DNA of 64,000 nt from Climacium dendroides (GCA_950106755.1 OX467090.1:13949489-14013488), one strand, 5' to 3'; counted from the first letter of the stretch, positions 46,861 through 58,775 are shown. Notes: generated from the letters alone by a model not told the origin. Program-made: numbers and translations.

Positions 46861-48962
46861 ATAACTTTTGAGTTGTAGCCAAAAAAATTAGGGTTAGGTT
46901 TAGGGTTTACAAAAGGTGGCCCAAGGTTTAGGGTATGTAGTCCAATTTTGTATTTTACTTTTGGCCAATTGAATATTTTTGGGGTTTTACTGGTAGTTTT
47001 ACCAATCGGTAGTTCATGCTACTTGTTTATTCTTACTATTTACCGATCGGAGTTGGTTTCGGCCGATAGGGATTGCAATGGACTTGATTTGCTGGGTAGT
47101 TATTTCAGACCGATAGGTATTTAGCTGTGATGTTCCAATTGGCGAGGCAGTTGACAGTGACCGTAGCAGGCACTCCTTCCCAAGCGAAAGTAAAATTAAT
47201 TGAGTTTGTGTATTTTTCTGTTTGATTAATATGATGGAAAATTTACCAATTGTGAGTGAGTGTGTATTTGTGTGTGTAAATGGAATGTGTATGTGTTGAG
47301 ATTTGAGTGTGTGGAGTGAATTCATGATTGTATGACAATTGGAGTGAATGATTGTTGTGTGTTTAATTGTGAGAAATTGTGTAGATGTGAGGTGAATGAT
47401 CTGTGGATGTAATTTGGCTAGTTGTGAAGACCGATTGGAGTGCTGGAGTGTGTAGACTAGAAACTGTGGAATGAATTTGATGACATTGACCAATTGGAAG
47501 TTGTTATGATAGTATATACCAAATTGTTGTCATGACTGGAAGATTTGAGAGTGAATTACCGATAGGAGAGATTGTTGTTGATTAGAATGAGCAATTGGAG
47601 AGATGGAATGATACTCAAAGAGAATTGAGAATTAATTGTTGAAGTGAATTTGAAAATAGAATCAATTGGGGAAATGAGTGATATTAATTTCAGGAATATT
47701 TAAATTAAAAATAATTAATTAATAAAAAAATAGAAAAACAGCAAAATCAAATCAAATAAATAAATAATAAAAATAATAATAACATGGATGGAAAAGAGTT
47801 TAAGAAGAAAATAAAAACATGTCAATTTTGTCAACAACTGAATAACATCAAGATGAAGTGTGAGCACAAAAGAAATTCCTATGGAGCAAAGTGAGAGAGT
47901 TGATGGAGAAAAGAAAAAAGAATTGATTAATCAAGAGTGGATTGGAGAAAAGAAGTGAAGCGAAAGATCAATTGGGGAATAAAGAGGAGCAAATTCTTTA
48001 TTGAAAGATTCGCCTCAATTGATAAGACAACCTTGACCATAAACTATTGATATCTATTGGAAAAAATTGGAATTCATAAACTTGCAATTGAGTGATAAAT
48101 TATAATTATATTTATTCCGATAGGAAATAAAATACGTCCCAGCGTTCGAATCCTAACTTGAGGTTTATTTTTAAGAAAGGCATAATAAACCTTCTTACAG
48201 GGTATAAAAGGATGCTCCTCCAAGTAAGTAGTCCTTTTTTTTGCCCTTTGTAGGTGTTGGTGCGTTGTTCTTTTTTTTTGTTGTTCATTATTTTGTGTTT
48301 CTCTTTGCCATCTTAGTAGTTTAGCATTGCAATTTGTGAATGTTTTTTCAGCATTTTCCTTTGATTCTTGGAGGTTTAAGTTTGCATTGGTTTCATTTGC
48401 ATTTGTTATTGTAAATGTTTTTTTCTCATTTTTTAAAAAGTTATTTTTACAGTTCTTTCTCAACACATATTGTTCCTGTCCGCATTTGTACAATCCCTTC
48501 GCAACTATTTTTTTTTCTTGTTTCTCTTTTATTATTTTTTACCGGTTCTTTCTCTTTGCAATTTTTCTTATTGTTGTTTTCTTTTGCTTTTTGGCGCTTT
48601 CTATTTGTAACTAATGATTTTCTCTTTGCATTTGGTAGTTTTTTTGGGCAACATTTTTTTTATTGACCTCTTACTTTAATACAGTTGTCTTTTTTTGCAG
48701 CCTGTTGCTATTGGCGCCCTTACTTTCAGTGAACTATCGACTTCCTTGCTTTTCAATTGTGGTTCTCATGGAGCAGTTTTATGGACTCTTTTCTACTGGA
48801 TTCTTTTTTGTTGAATTGTTTGGCGTTGTGTTGTTTGTTCTTGGATTCCTAGAACAAAATGATCTTCCAGAGAGGTAATTATCATTTCAATACCATAATT
48901 TTTATTGTTATTTGTATATTTTAAGTATAAGCTATTTTGTTTTGCTTTAATTGGGTTGAAAT

Positions 48963-49150
48963 AGTAAGAAGGCAATTGGCCTCCATACTTTTCTATACTC
49001 AATTTATTTAATTTCTAATGGTTTAAGGAATAGTAAGAAGGCAATTGGCCTCCATACTTTTCTAAACTCAATTTATTTAATTTCTAATGGTTTAAGGAAT
49101 AGTAAGAAGGCAATTGGCCTCCGTACTTTTCTAAACTCAATTTTATTAAT
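48963..49150. repeat. 69-bp tandem repeat, about 2.7 copies, in an intron
   Basis: The unit begins AGTAAGAAGGCAATTGGCCT at 48963, 49032 and 49101. Copies are nearly identical. Each contains one CAATTGG word. The repeat lies between the doubtful first exon and the basic exon of the TET/JBP-like gene. Confidence 0.9.
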
Positions 49151-49425
49151 ATCTATTTGTGTAGTGTGTGATGATAATGTAATCGGCCTTTGTATTCATC
49201 CTAACTAATTTCTACATTTTAGTATGTACATATAGAAAAATATAATGTTTTATGTCTATGTGTATATAATTGTAATATATTACTGGAATATTAGGAAAAA
49301 AGATAAAAACAAGCGAAAGCAGCAAGCTTCTTCAAAGGCTTGTAAAACAGCTAAACGGATAAGAGAATTCACAGATGTATGAACGAAAATTAGAGGTATT
49401 TAATTTTTAATTTTTTAATTTTATA

Positions 49426-50236
49426 CTAGCGGTTGGCGCTTGCTATGCTACGCATACATCATTAGAATTTTATAAATTTTTTTATATATCAGATAGAATG
49501 CAAAACAAAAATTTAAATAAATCTTCAAATAAAAATGACTAGAATCTTTGTATAATTTTTTTTATAAGTAAGCATATATTGAAAGGTACAATAGAAATTT
49601 ATTAAATGATGAATGAAACATATGCAATGGTAAATACTATAAAAGATACACATACATTAGAATGCATTAGAAACTTGACTCCATTGTTACAAAAATAGAA
49701 ACCCAAATTGAAGAATTGAAAAGAAAAATTTATGAATCTCAAAAACTTTGTGAACAACTTAATTGTTGTGGAATCCTAAATCGCTTCAATTGAATAAATT
49801 TCTCAAAATCATTTGGTAATAGCAATAGAAAATTGAAATCATGAAAGCTCAAAGCTTACAAAAGCACAAAATCATAGAAGTGCAAAAAAGTGTAAAGTCA
49901 AGAGAAGCAATGGATTTGGTACTTCTATAATATCACCATATTGATCATCTTTAATATCACCTTAATTGCAACAGGTTTATTATTTCTATAATATCACCCT
50001 TTGTAAAAAGTGATATTACAAAAGTGATTGTGAACTACTACTCTATTTCTGTAATATCACATTGTGTGAAAATACAATTTCTATGTATGCATGATTGAAA
50101 ATATTTTTATAAAATCATTAAAATAATAATTTTAAAGACTTATCAAAATCATTATCATGCATTCTATTCAAATATATCAAACTTTTACTAGTATGTGATA
50201 CAATGTTGCGTAGCATAGCAAGCACGAGCCCCTAGT
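49426..50236. mobile_element. MITE with TA duplication in an intron of the TET/JBP-like gene
   Basis: The left end reads CTAGCGGTTGGCGCTTGCTA then TGCTACGCA. The right end in reverse complement reads CTAGGGGCTCGTGCTTGCTA then TGCTACGCA: a 30-bp inverted repeat with about four mismatches. TA flanks each side (49424-49425 and 50237-50238), as for Tc1/mariner-type elements. Length is 811 bp, AT-rich, non-coding. Insertion explains most of the 1,036-bp intron. Confidence 0.8.
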
Positions 50237-51526
50237 ATTAATGGTAGCATTTATGATATTATAGAGGGAGTTGTGATTTTAGTAGTATGATTATTGGAAT
50301 TCTATACAATTTTATGTCTTTTTGGTTATATCTCAAATTTGTTTTTTTTTCAATTTTTTCAATTCTTTTATATGTAAATTTTTAAATTTTTAAATTAATT
50401 TTGTATTGATATTTAAATTAATTGAATGTAGGTGCATTTGTTATTCAAAGGGAACGATGCCTTGAAAACTTTCACGGAGTGTCTTTAGATGCCGTTCCTA
50501 AAGATTATTTATGGATTCATTATGGGCTAGTGGCGATACAGGATAAAACATCAAAAGAAATTGTCCTTGTTGTTGAATTTACTCCATTTGATCAAATGTC
50601 ACTAGAGCAATTTGAAGAATATCAAGAACTTACACAAACTCTTATAAACCTTAAAAGTGGTGCTAGTTTGGTCACATGTAATGGACCACAAAGAGGAGGG
50701 AAAATGTATGCCCTTGGATGGAGAGGAGGTATGTATTTTTGGTGGTATTTATTGTTAATTTTTTCAGTTATTTTTTATCGGGATATTTATTCTATTTTAT
50801 TTTTTAAAAATATTATTTTAATTTTTAAAAAATGTCTAATGAAATGTAGGTTATGACCCGGGTTTACTTTTGGGCCGGTATGTTCCCAATCGGAAGATGC
50901 AACAAGATGCTTCAACCCTCGAGAAATGGAAGAGTGATCAAGATTTAGTATCATGGATTTCTTCTATTTATGGTAAAAAGTTTGATAATTTAGCCCCTGT
51001 TTTATTCGAGCAGACTAAAGCTAAAGTTGCGTGTGCAAAAGTTCCTAATTTATTTCAAACAGAGTTTGGTATTTCACATGAAGAACAAGGAGGTTTTTGT
51101 AGCAACTTAACATACACTATTGAAGACTTCTGTAACAAATTCCATCGGGATAAGGATTATAATTCTTATACATATGGTATTTGGGCTCCTATCTGTTTAG
51201 ACAGTGGTAAATTAGCCAAAAAAAGCAACGGCTTTAGTAGCAAAGGAGGAGAATTTCTTGTTGGTAGTTATAAAGTCTATATTGACTTTGATGCTTGTGA
51301 TGGAGTTGTACAAATCCTTTGGCGTGGTAGGACAGACTTCCATAGTACCATTCCATCCACTACTTCTCTTGGTTATACGAGGATTGGAACATCCGTGCAA
51401 GTAAATGAGGGCTTGGTTCAACGGATGAAAATATTGATTATGATGCAAAAGAAGGGTGAAGATATAACCAACAAAGTACGGGGTGTGAAACAAATTGTAG
51501 AGCCCAAACTACAAAATGTTAAATAA

Positions 51527-52790
51527 GTTTTTGAACCTTTTTTTAATAAATATTGTCCATCAATTGTCCAATGGATTTTGGATAGGCTCCTTCAATCTCA
51601 ATTGCAATAATTTGTGATTAAAAATAAGGCCTCGAAGGTCCAAAAAATATGAAACCACTTGGATAATAAGTGGATTTAACATTTTTTAAAATCTTTATTA
51701 ACTCATGGGTCTATGTATCTTACATAATGTTCCATTTTCAAATATTTCTGTAAAAATTTGGAAATAAAAAATACAATAAAAGGGTTGTATGAGATATGAA
51801 CATATTTCCCAAAAATCATCCAATTTCTATTGTGAAACTACAAACATGAAGACAAGAAATACAAATTAGTGTTTTATATTATTAAAGAAAAACAAGTTGG
51901 TGGTTGCTTTTGATGACCATTGCATTTCATCTTAAAAAATTTGTAACTAATTCCACAAAGGTGATCACAATTGACAAAAAGCACAAGGCTGAAACTTGTG
52001 ATGATGAAATCAGCCAATTCTACTGCAATCAAACTTTTCTGCAAATTTCCACACAATTAAGAAGAAACTTACAATAAATTCAAATTACACACGCATGAAT
52101 TACATTTTTCCTTGTGTGTGTATAATTTTACATGCTTTGTGTAAATTTACTTATCCTGCATAATTTTAAAGTATGTTGTTTGAAAATTTGCACTTTCAAA
52201 TGTTGTTTCAATAGAACTTAAAAAAATTTAATCCAATTATTTGGAATTTGTTTTGTACTTTATAATTTATAATTTGTGTTTTGTAATTTGTAGTGAACAT
52301 TTTGTGTTTGGGATTGTTAAAACAACTCTTTATATACACATGGGGTGGTACAAGGTGAGAAACAACGTGGGATGTATGAAGTGGTCGATTCGCACTGAAA
52401 TTGTAGAGGTAAATGTCTTGCATTGTCGTGGTCTCGCATATTTTATATTCTGCATGGTCATCGTTCTGAATGAACCTACGGTTTTAGGAACATTGAAAGC
52501 AGAAAATGTTTTTGTCAATAGGAAAAGGTACATAAATTAAAAGTCTTCAATAAAAAATATAAAAAATTTATTGACCAATCGGTAAAAGATAAACAAAAAT
52601 GAAGAGTTAAGAAGGAAGACAAAATCTCTATTATATTCTTGAAATAGAAAGAATGGAAAAAATTACCTTTTTTAAATTAAGAAAAGAAGAAGATAAAATA
52701 GATGATACATGTTTTTATTTTATTTTATTGATTGAGCATTCTTAAAATTGGTCGGAGTGATGAATTAGAAATTCGGGTTGGGAATAGTAT
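51527..52790. other. No gene recognised
   Basis: AT-rich DNA downstream of the TET/JBP-like gene. Short frames (52208-52540, both strands) carry no motif. A few CCAATCGG-type words occur near 52575. Confidence 0.4.
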
Positions 52791-52799
52791 CCATTGTAC

Positions 52800-53385
52800 T
52801 TTGCAATCATGACACTATCTGTCTTCACATGAATGAGAAGGAAGAAAAAAAACGATGGCAAAATTTGCCATTTTCGTGTATTTTGCCCATTTCTCTAAAT
52901 CTGGAATTTCTCCTTGAAAATGATGTTTCTGAGTTTGAGCCCACTAACAAAATGAAGTTCACCTACTCTAGTTTCTACTCCAATTGGAATATCAGAAAAA
53001 TTCCCAATATTGAACATTTTATTGGGATTTGAACTTTGGATGCAATTTTGATGTCTTCTATATTCTAATTATATATGTACACGGTACATGAGTTTACACC
53101 ATGATGTTTGTCACTACAATGTACACCCATGGTGAAATTTTAAGATTTTTTGGAATAAATTTATATTTGATATGATTTTTTCTTCATATTTTCTTCTAAA
53201 ATTCTCATAAAAATCAAATCTCCTTGAAAAAATCTAAAGTTTTTGTGAGGTGAAGAAGACATGTAACTTTATCTCTGAAAAATAAATATAAATTTTTTTG
53301 AACATTTTTAATTCAAAAAGAGTCATAAACTAAGTGCCAGGCAATGAAGCTTTAAACCCGTGGTCATAGGCTGGTCCTTTATGGG
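52800..53385 (-). repeat. Inverted relative of the TTAA-flanked element at 30412-31128
   Basis: Read on the minus strand from about 53385 it starts TTCAACCCATAAAGGACC, goes through CCTATGACCACGGG and follows the 30412 element to near its end. The terminal TTAA has changed to TTCAA. It marks the left border of the second CCAATTGG block. Confidence 0.6.
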
Positions 53386-53728
53386 TTGAAATGAAAGAAA
53401 AATCACTGCATGTGATGGCTGCTTGGGGCGGCGGAGTACACGCCAAATGGCAGAAAAGAACAAAAGACACGACCGGGGCTGATTGGGATAGTAGTGACAC
53501 ATACTACACTTGGTGGCCGTTGCTTTCCGGATGAGAAACCGATCGTACTCACAGATCCCCTACTATGCTGTATGTGCTCGTCAATAGGAATTGACTTTCC
53601 CTACTATAATATTGCCAATTGGGGTTTACGACACTTGCTTCCGATGGTTCGAAGCGGCATCCTGTTGTTTGAAGCTTCCAAATGGGTGTTCAGTGAGGGT
53701 GGTCTACCTATCGTGATCGATATGAGTC

Positions 53729-55578
53729 ATGGAGTTTGTTTGGGGTTTGAATTCGGATTCCCAATTGGATTCAGACATGAGCGAAGGTGGCGATGTGAGT
53801 TTGAGTGCAAACAGTTCAGTCTCTGGAGATGACGTCGACGTCGATGATGCTGCTGCTCTAGAATCCATTGTGTTGGGAGCGCAACTAGGCACAGTTTGCT
53901 CTGATGCAGAGCTGTTGGACTATGTGGAGGATTCCTTAAATCGTGGTGAGAAGTTCAATGCAATTGCGGAGTCACTGTGCATGACTAGAAACTCTCTTTC
54001 GAGGCGCTTGAAGACAATGGGATGGGGAGGGGTGTATCATTCTATTGGGATTGAAGAAGTGGTGACTGCGATCACTACACTAGTACCAATCGGTCGTGGA
54101 GGTTGCAATTGGGGTATCCGAACAGTTGCCGCTAGTCTTCGCAGCTCCTTAGGACTTCGTGTTCCTCGAGAAACAGTGTGGAACGCCCTCGTGAGTATGC
54201 AACCAGAGCACATGCAGAGGAGGCAAGTGAGGGCTCTTTTCCGGGGCTAGTACGACATAACGGAACCCATGATTCTGTGGCACATGGATTGTGAGTGGGA
54301 ATTCATTTTACACCAATCCTAGTTTCTTGCAATTCCAATAGGGTTTTACCAAGTATGCTTTTTGTTACCAGTTTCTTGCAATTCCAATAGGGTATGTTTT
54401 ATGTTTGCCTGTAATGTTCACCTCCATCGGACTACACCCCGGACTGCTTTAAACTGATTGAACCATCATGGTCCACTGTTTACAGCATATGACAAATTGG
54501 CACAATGGAAAATCAAAATTCATGGGGCAATGGATGGAGGTACACACTTCGTATTGTGGGCTATGGTTGCTACCGATAAGAGAGCTGAAACAATTTTTTC
54601 AGCATACAAGTCAGCGGTTGATCTATATGGTCATCCTATCCGCATCCGATCGGACTATGTAGCTGAACACTGTCTTGTTCGAGACGACATTCAGCGAGCT
54701 AGACCAAATGTCAGAACTCCTTTTCTAACTGGGTCTTCCATTCACAATCAGGTATCTCATCTAACTTCATGACATCCAATCGGTTAAAGCTCATTTGCAT
54801 GTTACAGATTCAGCAATGTCTTAGAAGATATATATAGAAGTGGCTGGTGAATTGGTTTCTAATCTGCACATTCCAATTGGAATTGTAGAGAATTGAGCAT
54901 TGGTGGAGTCAAGTGTGGACGAAAGTTATATGGTACTACAAACACTTGTTCACCTATCTATGCATCGAAGGATTGGTGTCCTTATCCAATCGGTGGCACT
55001 TGAGCTCTGTGCAGTTAGTATTTGTGCCACTTATACAACGGGATCTAGATTGTTTTGTACAAGCTTGGAACAATCATCGTGTGAGGCGTATCAATGAAAA
55101 TGGACGCTCAATTGCAGGGCATGTTCCTGAAGCTACATTCCGATTGCATGAACGTCTGTACTGTGGGCTGCAGCCTCCACTAGTATCTGAGGAACACAAT
55201 GCACAGTTCCTTGCTCATCAGGACAGTGGTTTGAAAAGCCATGAATTGCAACAGCCTTCCTAAGAACATAGAGTGGGACCACCAATTGCGGCAATGGAGG
55301 TTGTGGGATTGCAAGCTCATGAAGACTTTACTGAAGCACAGGATGTTTTGAGTGATGCGATAGTGGCTCTACGGGATAGAGCATACAACTTGAATTGCGG
55401 TCGTTTTAATGACACCAATAAATATTTATTGCATTTGAACTTGACAGTGGAATGCGTTGGAGCTTTAGCATGTCCACACTTGAGCTATTTGCAGTTCTTC
55501 CAAACACGTTCATTAGATCATTCAATTGGACACCGAAGGGAGGTTTGCCAGCTTCTAGCCGATGCTGCATTGGATTGA
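53729..55578 (+). pseudogene. Integrase-core (rve/DDE) transposase-like gene, three exons, two stops
   Basis: Exons 53729-54290, 54486-54751 and 54889-55263 splice in phase, with donors GTGAGT and GTATCT and acceptors ACAG and GTAG. The N-terminus is acidic, followed by a helix-turn-helix-like stretch (IAESLCMTRNSLSRRLKTMG). The core has LWHMD (first Asp), IKIHGAMDG, RIRSDYVAEH (second Asp), then HNQRIEHWW across the second splice junction (catalytic Glu), and RDLDCFVQAWNNHRVR. This is the integrase-core pattern of repeated transposase-like genes known from animals and fungi. TAG at 54248-54250 and TAA at 55261-55263 break it, and the same frame continues to 55578. The catalytic triad is intact. 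The start could be 53729 or the ATG at 53777. Precise splice joins across conserved motifs show it was once a working spliced gene. Confidence 0.75.
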
Positions 55579-55659
55579 CACGGACAACGATTATGGGGTG
55601 AAGTGGACGTTTTTCCCTCATTCGTAAGGCAATATTCAGGCTTATACAAAGTACTTGGT

Positions 55660-56620
55660 AATAGGGTATGGGGATCAGATGTTGGTGCTTTTTCCACTGT
55701 CAGTTCTCAATTGGTACTAGTCTGCATCTTCATGTGGCATTTAGCTAGCTTATTAACCAATTGGTAGCTCATTCGTCTTCTATAGTGTAGCCAGGAGGTC
55801 CTTTCGGGGAGAAGTAGTACGATTGTGCAACAAATGTGAACTTGAGCAATACAATGAATGATTTGCAATTGTGTATGAAATTGAATAGCATTTAGAGCTG
55901 AATTTCATTTCCAATCACTTGAGGCCTCATGATGTGATGTGATGTTATCTGTAGTGGAGTTCATTGTCGTAGAGAGCCTATTGGTAGAAACCCATGTCGG
56001 CACTGAAGTGATTGGTGTTCCTTGAACTTTTTTGGAAATTAAGAGAAGTTCATCCCTTGATACTGGCTTCAGAGAGATCCAACGATTCATACATCCTGAA
56101 GATGTTGTGCCCAATCAATTACATTGTAGAATCCAAGTTTCAGTGAGTGTAGATCAGCTGCGATCGGTACTGGGCGGCAACCATTCCCTTCATTCATTGC
56201 AATTGTGTATTGGTACACTAGTACAAATATGGGATAGTTAGTGGCCGTTGCTATCTGCCATACACCTTGACGTTCGCTTAATAGTACTTCCCCCGCCAAA
56301 ACGGATAACCAATAGGATCTTGGACATAGGTTAGTGGCTACCCTTCAGGTCGGCTCTCAACTGCACTTCTGAAGTTCTCCGAACTGGTTTGCGACTGACG
56401 CTTTGAGCGTGGACTTTTGCTGTAACCAATTGGTTCGTGGCTACGCTTTTGGACAGTGTGATACTTCGGTGAGAGGGCTGGGACGCATTGTATATTCACC
56501 GACTTTCGGGACTTTACAATCGGTAAGTCACCAGTACATACATGTACTTTGTGTATATCCAACGATTGAATGAACTGCATACGCTTATGTTTGATGTTGT
56601 TTTCGGACGGCCTAATTTAC
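55660..56620. repeat. Direct duplication, copy 1 (partner 57326-58775)
   Basis: Two segments, A (55660-56040) and B (56178-56620), recur in the same order and orientation at 57330-57735 and 58335-58775. Shared landmarks include AACCAATTGGTAGCTCATTC, GGAGGTCCTTTCGGGGAGAA, ACGGATAACCAATAGGATCT and GGGCTGGGACGCATTGT (GGGCTAGGACGCATTGT in the partner). In this copy 138 bp of unrelated DNA separate A and B. No frame here is supported as a gene. Confidence 0.85.
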
Positions 56621-56690
56621 AAGATTGCTTCTAGTAGTTTCCAATTGTGTGACTTGCGGTGTTTAGTGCAGTGGTCTTCGTACATTCACA

Positions 56691-57329
56691 ATGCCTGCTC
56701 CAATCGGTCAATTTAGTTGTGAGACATGTTCCGACCTCCAACATACTCCAAGGTTTGGAGACATTCTGGTCACCGAATCGGACAATGCCACGGTGGCCAT
56801 AAAGTTCTGGCAGCAGTGCGACATCGGGCCTCGTCTGTGCTTGTTTCGTTCAGCTTGGATTCTGTCGATTGGTGACATGCGCAATGTGACTGTGGGTGAT
56901 GTTCCAGTAGGCGAGCTTCCTTCTTTCAAATTCATGTGTCAGTACAAGTGGGATCGGGAAGGAGATGCCTGGATGTTTTGTGGTGGGTGTCCGGAATTGG
57001 TGTCGCTCCCTTACCAGTCTGGACTCGAATGTGCTGGGCAGACTGAACCATCCAGTCACAATGTATGCCTATTGTTTTGGAGTACCAATGGACCGACAGG
57101 GCCTCCGAATTTGAATGTCACTTGGTGGAATGCAACCACAACAATTGGTCATTCTCTCATTCTGGGCGTGTGGGACGAAGCATACTCTAATCGAGACCTG
57201 ATTAGGAGGCGACTTTCGGTATGGACAGGAGACCGAGGTGCTCTATGGACGAAAGTGGGTTCATCATACTCCTGTCTCATGCGGAGGAGCCGATTTGACA
57301 ATCGGCTGGAATTTGGCCCAGTATTGTAG
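56691..57329 (+). CDS. Hypothetical protein of 212 residues between the direct duplications
   Basis: The ATG at 56691 opens 212 codons to the stop at 57327-57329. The protein has several Cys and Trp residues (for example CQYKWDREGDAWMFCGGCPE and LNVTWWNATTTIGHSLILGV), no transmembrane segment that I can see and no family I recognise. It begins MPAPIGQF, with the DNA motif CCAATCGG under PIG. It lies exactly between the two copies of the duplication, downstream of the integrase-like gene and upstream of the HECT-like gene, so it may be an accessory gene of the same element. No intron is needed. It could also be the remnant of a longer spliced gene. Confidence 0.5.
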   Translation: MPAPIGQFSCETCSDLQHTPRFGDILVTESDNATVAIKFWQQCDIGPRLCLFRSAWILSIGDMRNVTVGDVPVGELPSFKFMCQYKWDREGDAWMFCGGCPELVSLPYQSGLECAGQTEPSSHNVCLLFWSTNGPTGPPNLNVTWWNATTTIGHSLILGVWDEAYSNRDLIRRRLSVWTGDRGALWTKVGSSYSCLMRRSRFDNRLEFGPVL

Positions 57330-58775
57330 TACGTTATGGAGCTCAGATGTTGGCGTTTTTTCCACTGTCAATTCTCAGGTGGTCGTCAATTCTCAATTGG
57401 CGTTCAGCTTGCTTATTAACCAATTGGTAGCTCATTCATCTTCTGCAGTGTAGTCAGGAGGTCCTTTCGGGGAGAAGTAGTACGATTGTGCAACAAATGT
57501 CAACCTGAGCTATACAATGAATGTTTTGCAATTGCGTATGAAATTGAATTGCATTTACAGTTGAATTTCATTTCCGATCACTTAAGGCCTTATGATGTGA
57601 TGTGATGTTATCTGTAGTGGAGTTCATTGTCGTTGAGAGCCTATTGGTAGAAATCCATGTCGACACTGAATCAATTGTGTGTATATTCACTGAGGCGATT
57701 GGTGTTTCTTGAATTTTTTTGGAAGACGGGTCGATGAAGAAGTTCGTCAGATTCTCACATGTACATTTCAATACACGGAGCTCAAATACGTATGCAATTT
57801 GGACAGCAATAAATTTGGGCGATCGAGGGATTATTCATTACATTCAATTTCCAACCATAATTACGTACCTGAGAAGATCCATGTCGAGCGTCTGCTGGAC
57901 AATCATCTTTACCAAATTTGCGTTCTCGTCGTAGAATGTGAACTTCGAGTCATTAAACGCTTGGTCAATTGGGATGGTTCTCACCCCCCCTAGCAGTCTA
58001 TGCCACAACTTCCACATCCGATCAATATTGTTGTGATGAACATAAAAAATTGGATCGAACCCAACTGTTGAAAAACTCCCCAAATCACCCCCACCCACAG
58101 ATGAACAGGGTCATGCATCATCTACGATCAGAGTTTTTAAGTTGGAAGTTTAGTTGTCCTAGGCGCACATTGTTCCATTTAGAGAGGGAGCTGGGGAACG
58201 TGCAATTGTGTATGAGTTCATGTGCATAGTACCTACTAGCTACACTTAATTGATAGAGAGTCCTTGCACAATGGAAGCTTGGTCTTATGCCAATTCCTTC
58301 ATTGATAGCCTATTGGGACCGGGGTACCAAGGGTGGACGGCAACCATTCCCTTCATTCATTGCAATTGTGTATTGGTACACTGGTACGGATACGGGACAG
58401 TTAGTGGCCGTCGCTATTTGCCAGACACTTGACTTTTGCTTAATAGTACTTCCCCCGCCCAAACGGATAACCAATAGGATCTTGAACATAGGTTAGCGGC
58501 TGCCCTTCATGTTCACTCTCAACTACACTTCTGAAGTTTTCCGAACTGGTTTGCAGCTACCGCTTCGAGCGTGGACTTTTGCGGTGACCAATTGGTTCGC
58601 GGCTGCGCTTTTGGACAGTGTGATGCTTCGGTGAGAGGGCTAGGACGCATTGTGTGAAGCATTCACGAACTTTTGGGACTTTGCAATCGGTAAGTCACCA
58701 GTACACACATGTACTTCTTCGTGTATATCCACCGATCGAATGGACTGCATACGCTCATGTTCGATGTTGTTTTCA
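57326..58775. repeat. Direct duplication, copy 2, with a 600-bp unique insert
   Basis: This copy repeats segments A (57330-57735) and B (58335-58775) of 55660-56620 but holds about 600 bp of unrelated DNA between them, including the tyrosinase fragment. Small differences to copy 1 are spread evenly, including one 70-bp local change around 57370. Confidence 0.85.
57844..58126 (-). pseudogene. Captured polyphenol oxidase (tyrosinase) fragment, CuB site
   Basis: On the minus strand the frame ending at 57844 reads GDLGSFSTVGFDPIFYVHHN, then NIDRMWKLWHRLLGG, the CuB copper-binding site of plant polyphenol oxidase (His-His-x-x-x-Asp-Arg-x-Trp). It continues SKFTFYDENANLVKMIV, the start of the DWL region. 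Just upstream, in another frame, lies DPVHLWVG, which precedes this site in polyphenol oxidases, so a frameshift lies near 58095. The other copper site, the transit peptide and the C-terminal domain are absent. The fragment sits in the unique insert of duplication copy 2, in a block dominated by another element, so capture by that element is the simplest reading. Confidence 0.8.

Larger units (their letters stand above)
41500..48130. repeat. CCAATTGG-motif-rich block 1
   Basis: Variants of CCRATYGG (CCAATTGG, CCGATTGG, CCAATCGG, CCAATAGG, with one-base departures such as CCAATTGA) occur by eye about 50-60 times between 42290 and 45930, roughly one per 65 bases. They continue through 46970-47640 in non-coding DNA and thin out after about 48100. 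A random 8-mer with two or three free positions would be expected only a few times. The motif is equally dense in the long minus-strand frame and outside it. 46225-46860 is an interrupting dispersed repeat. Confidence 0.75.
48701..51526 (+). pseudogene. TET/JBP-like 2OG-Fe(II) oxygenase gene, one in-frame stop
   Basis: Exons at 49295-49395, 50432-50728 and 50850-51526 join in phase. An earlier exon at 48701-48874 also joins in phase but is low-complexity and doubtful. The first clear exon is basic (KKDKNKRKQQASSKACKTAKR, NLS-like) and has TGA at 49379-49381. The catalytic region has FHRDKDYNSYTYGIWAPI (the H-x-D iron ligands), then YIDFDACDGVVQILWRGRTD followed by FHST (distal His), and RIGTSVQ (probable 2-oxoglutarate Arg). 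This order matches the TET/JBP-like dioxygenases amplified with transposons in mushroom-forming fungi, which oxidise methylated bases in DNA; activity here is inference. The catalytic exons are intact. The intron at 49396-50431 carries a MITE. The single TGA may be a real mutation, or the true start may lie in exon 50432. Confidence 0.7.

Noticed and set aside
46885..46945. Interstitial telomere-like repeats (TTAGGGTTAGG, TTTAGGG)
   Set aside because: Only about three imperfect units; too few to call a telomeric tract.
48327..48666. Phe/Leu-rich plus-strand frames upstream of the TET/JBP-like gene
   Set aside because: T-rich low-complexity DNA; no link to the downstream exons except a possible acceptor at 48700.
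53494..53832. 112-residue plus-strand frame before the integrase-like gene
   Set aside because: It overlaps the integrase N-terminus in another frame and has no domain; the splice-consistent frame is preferred.
54225..54250. A 24-bp intron removing the TAG at 54248
   Set aside because: GTGAGG and CTAG borders exist, but an intron of 24 bp is too short for plant splicing; a nonsense mutation is simpler.
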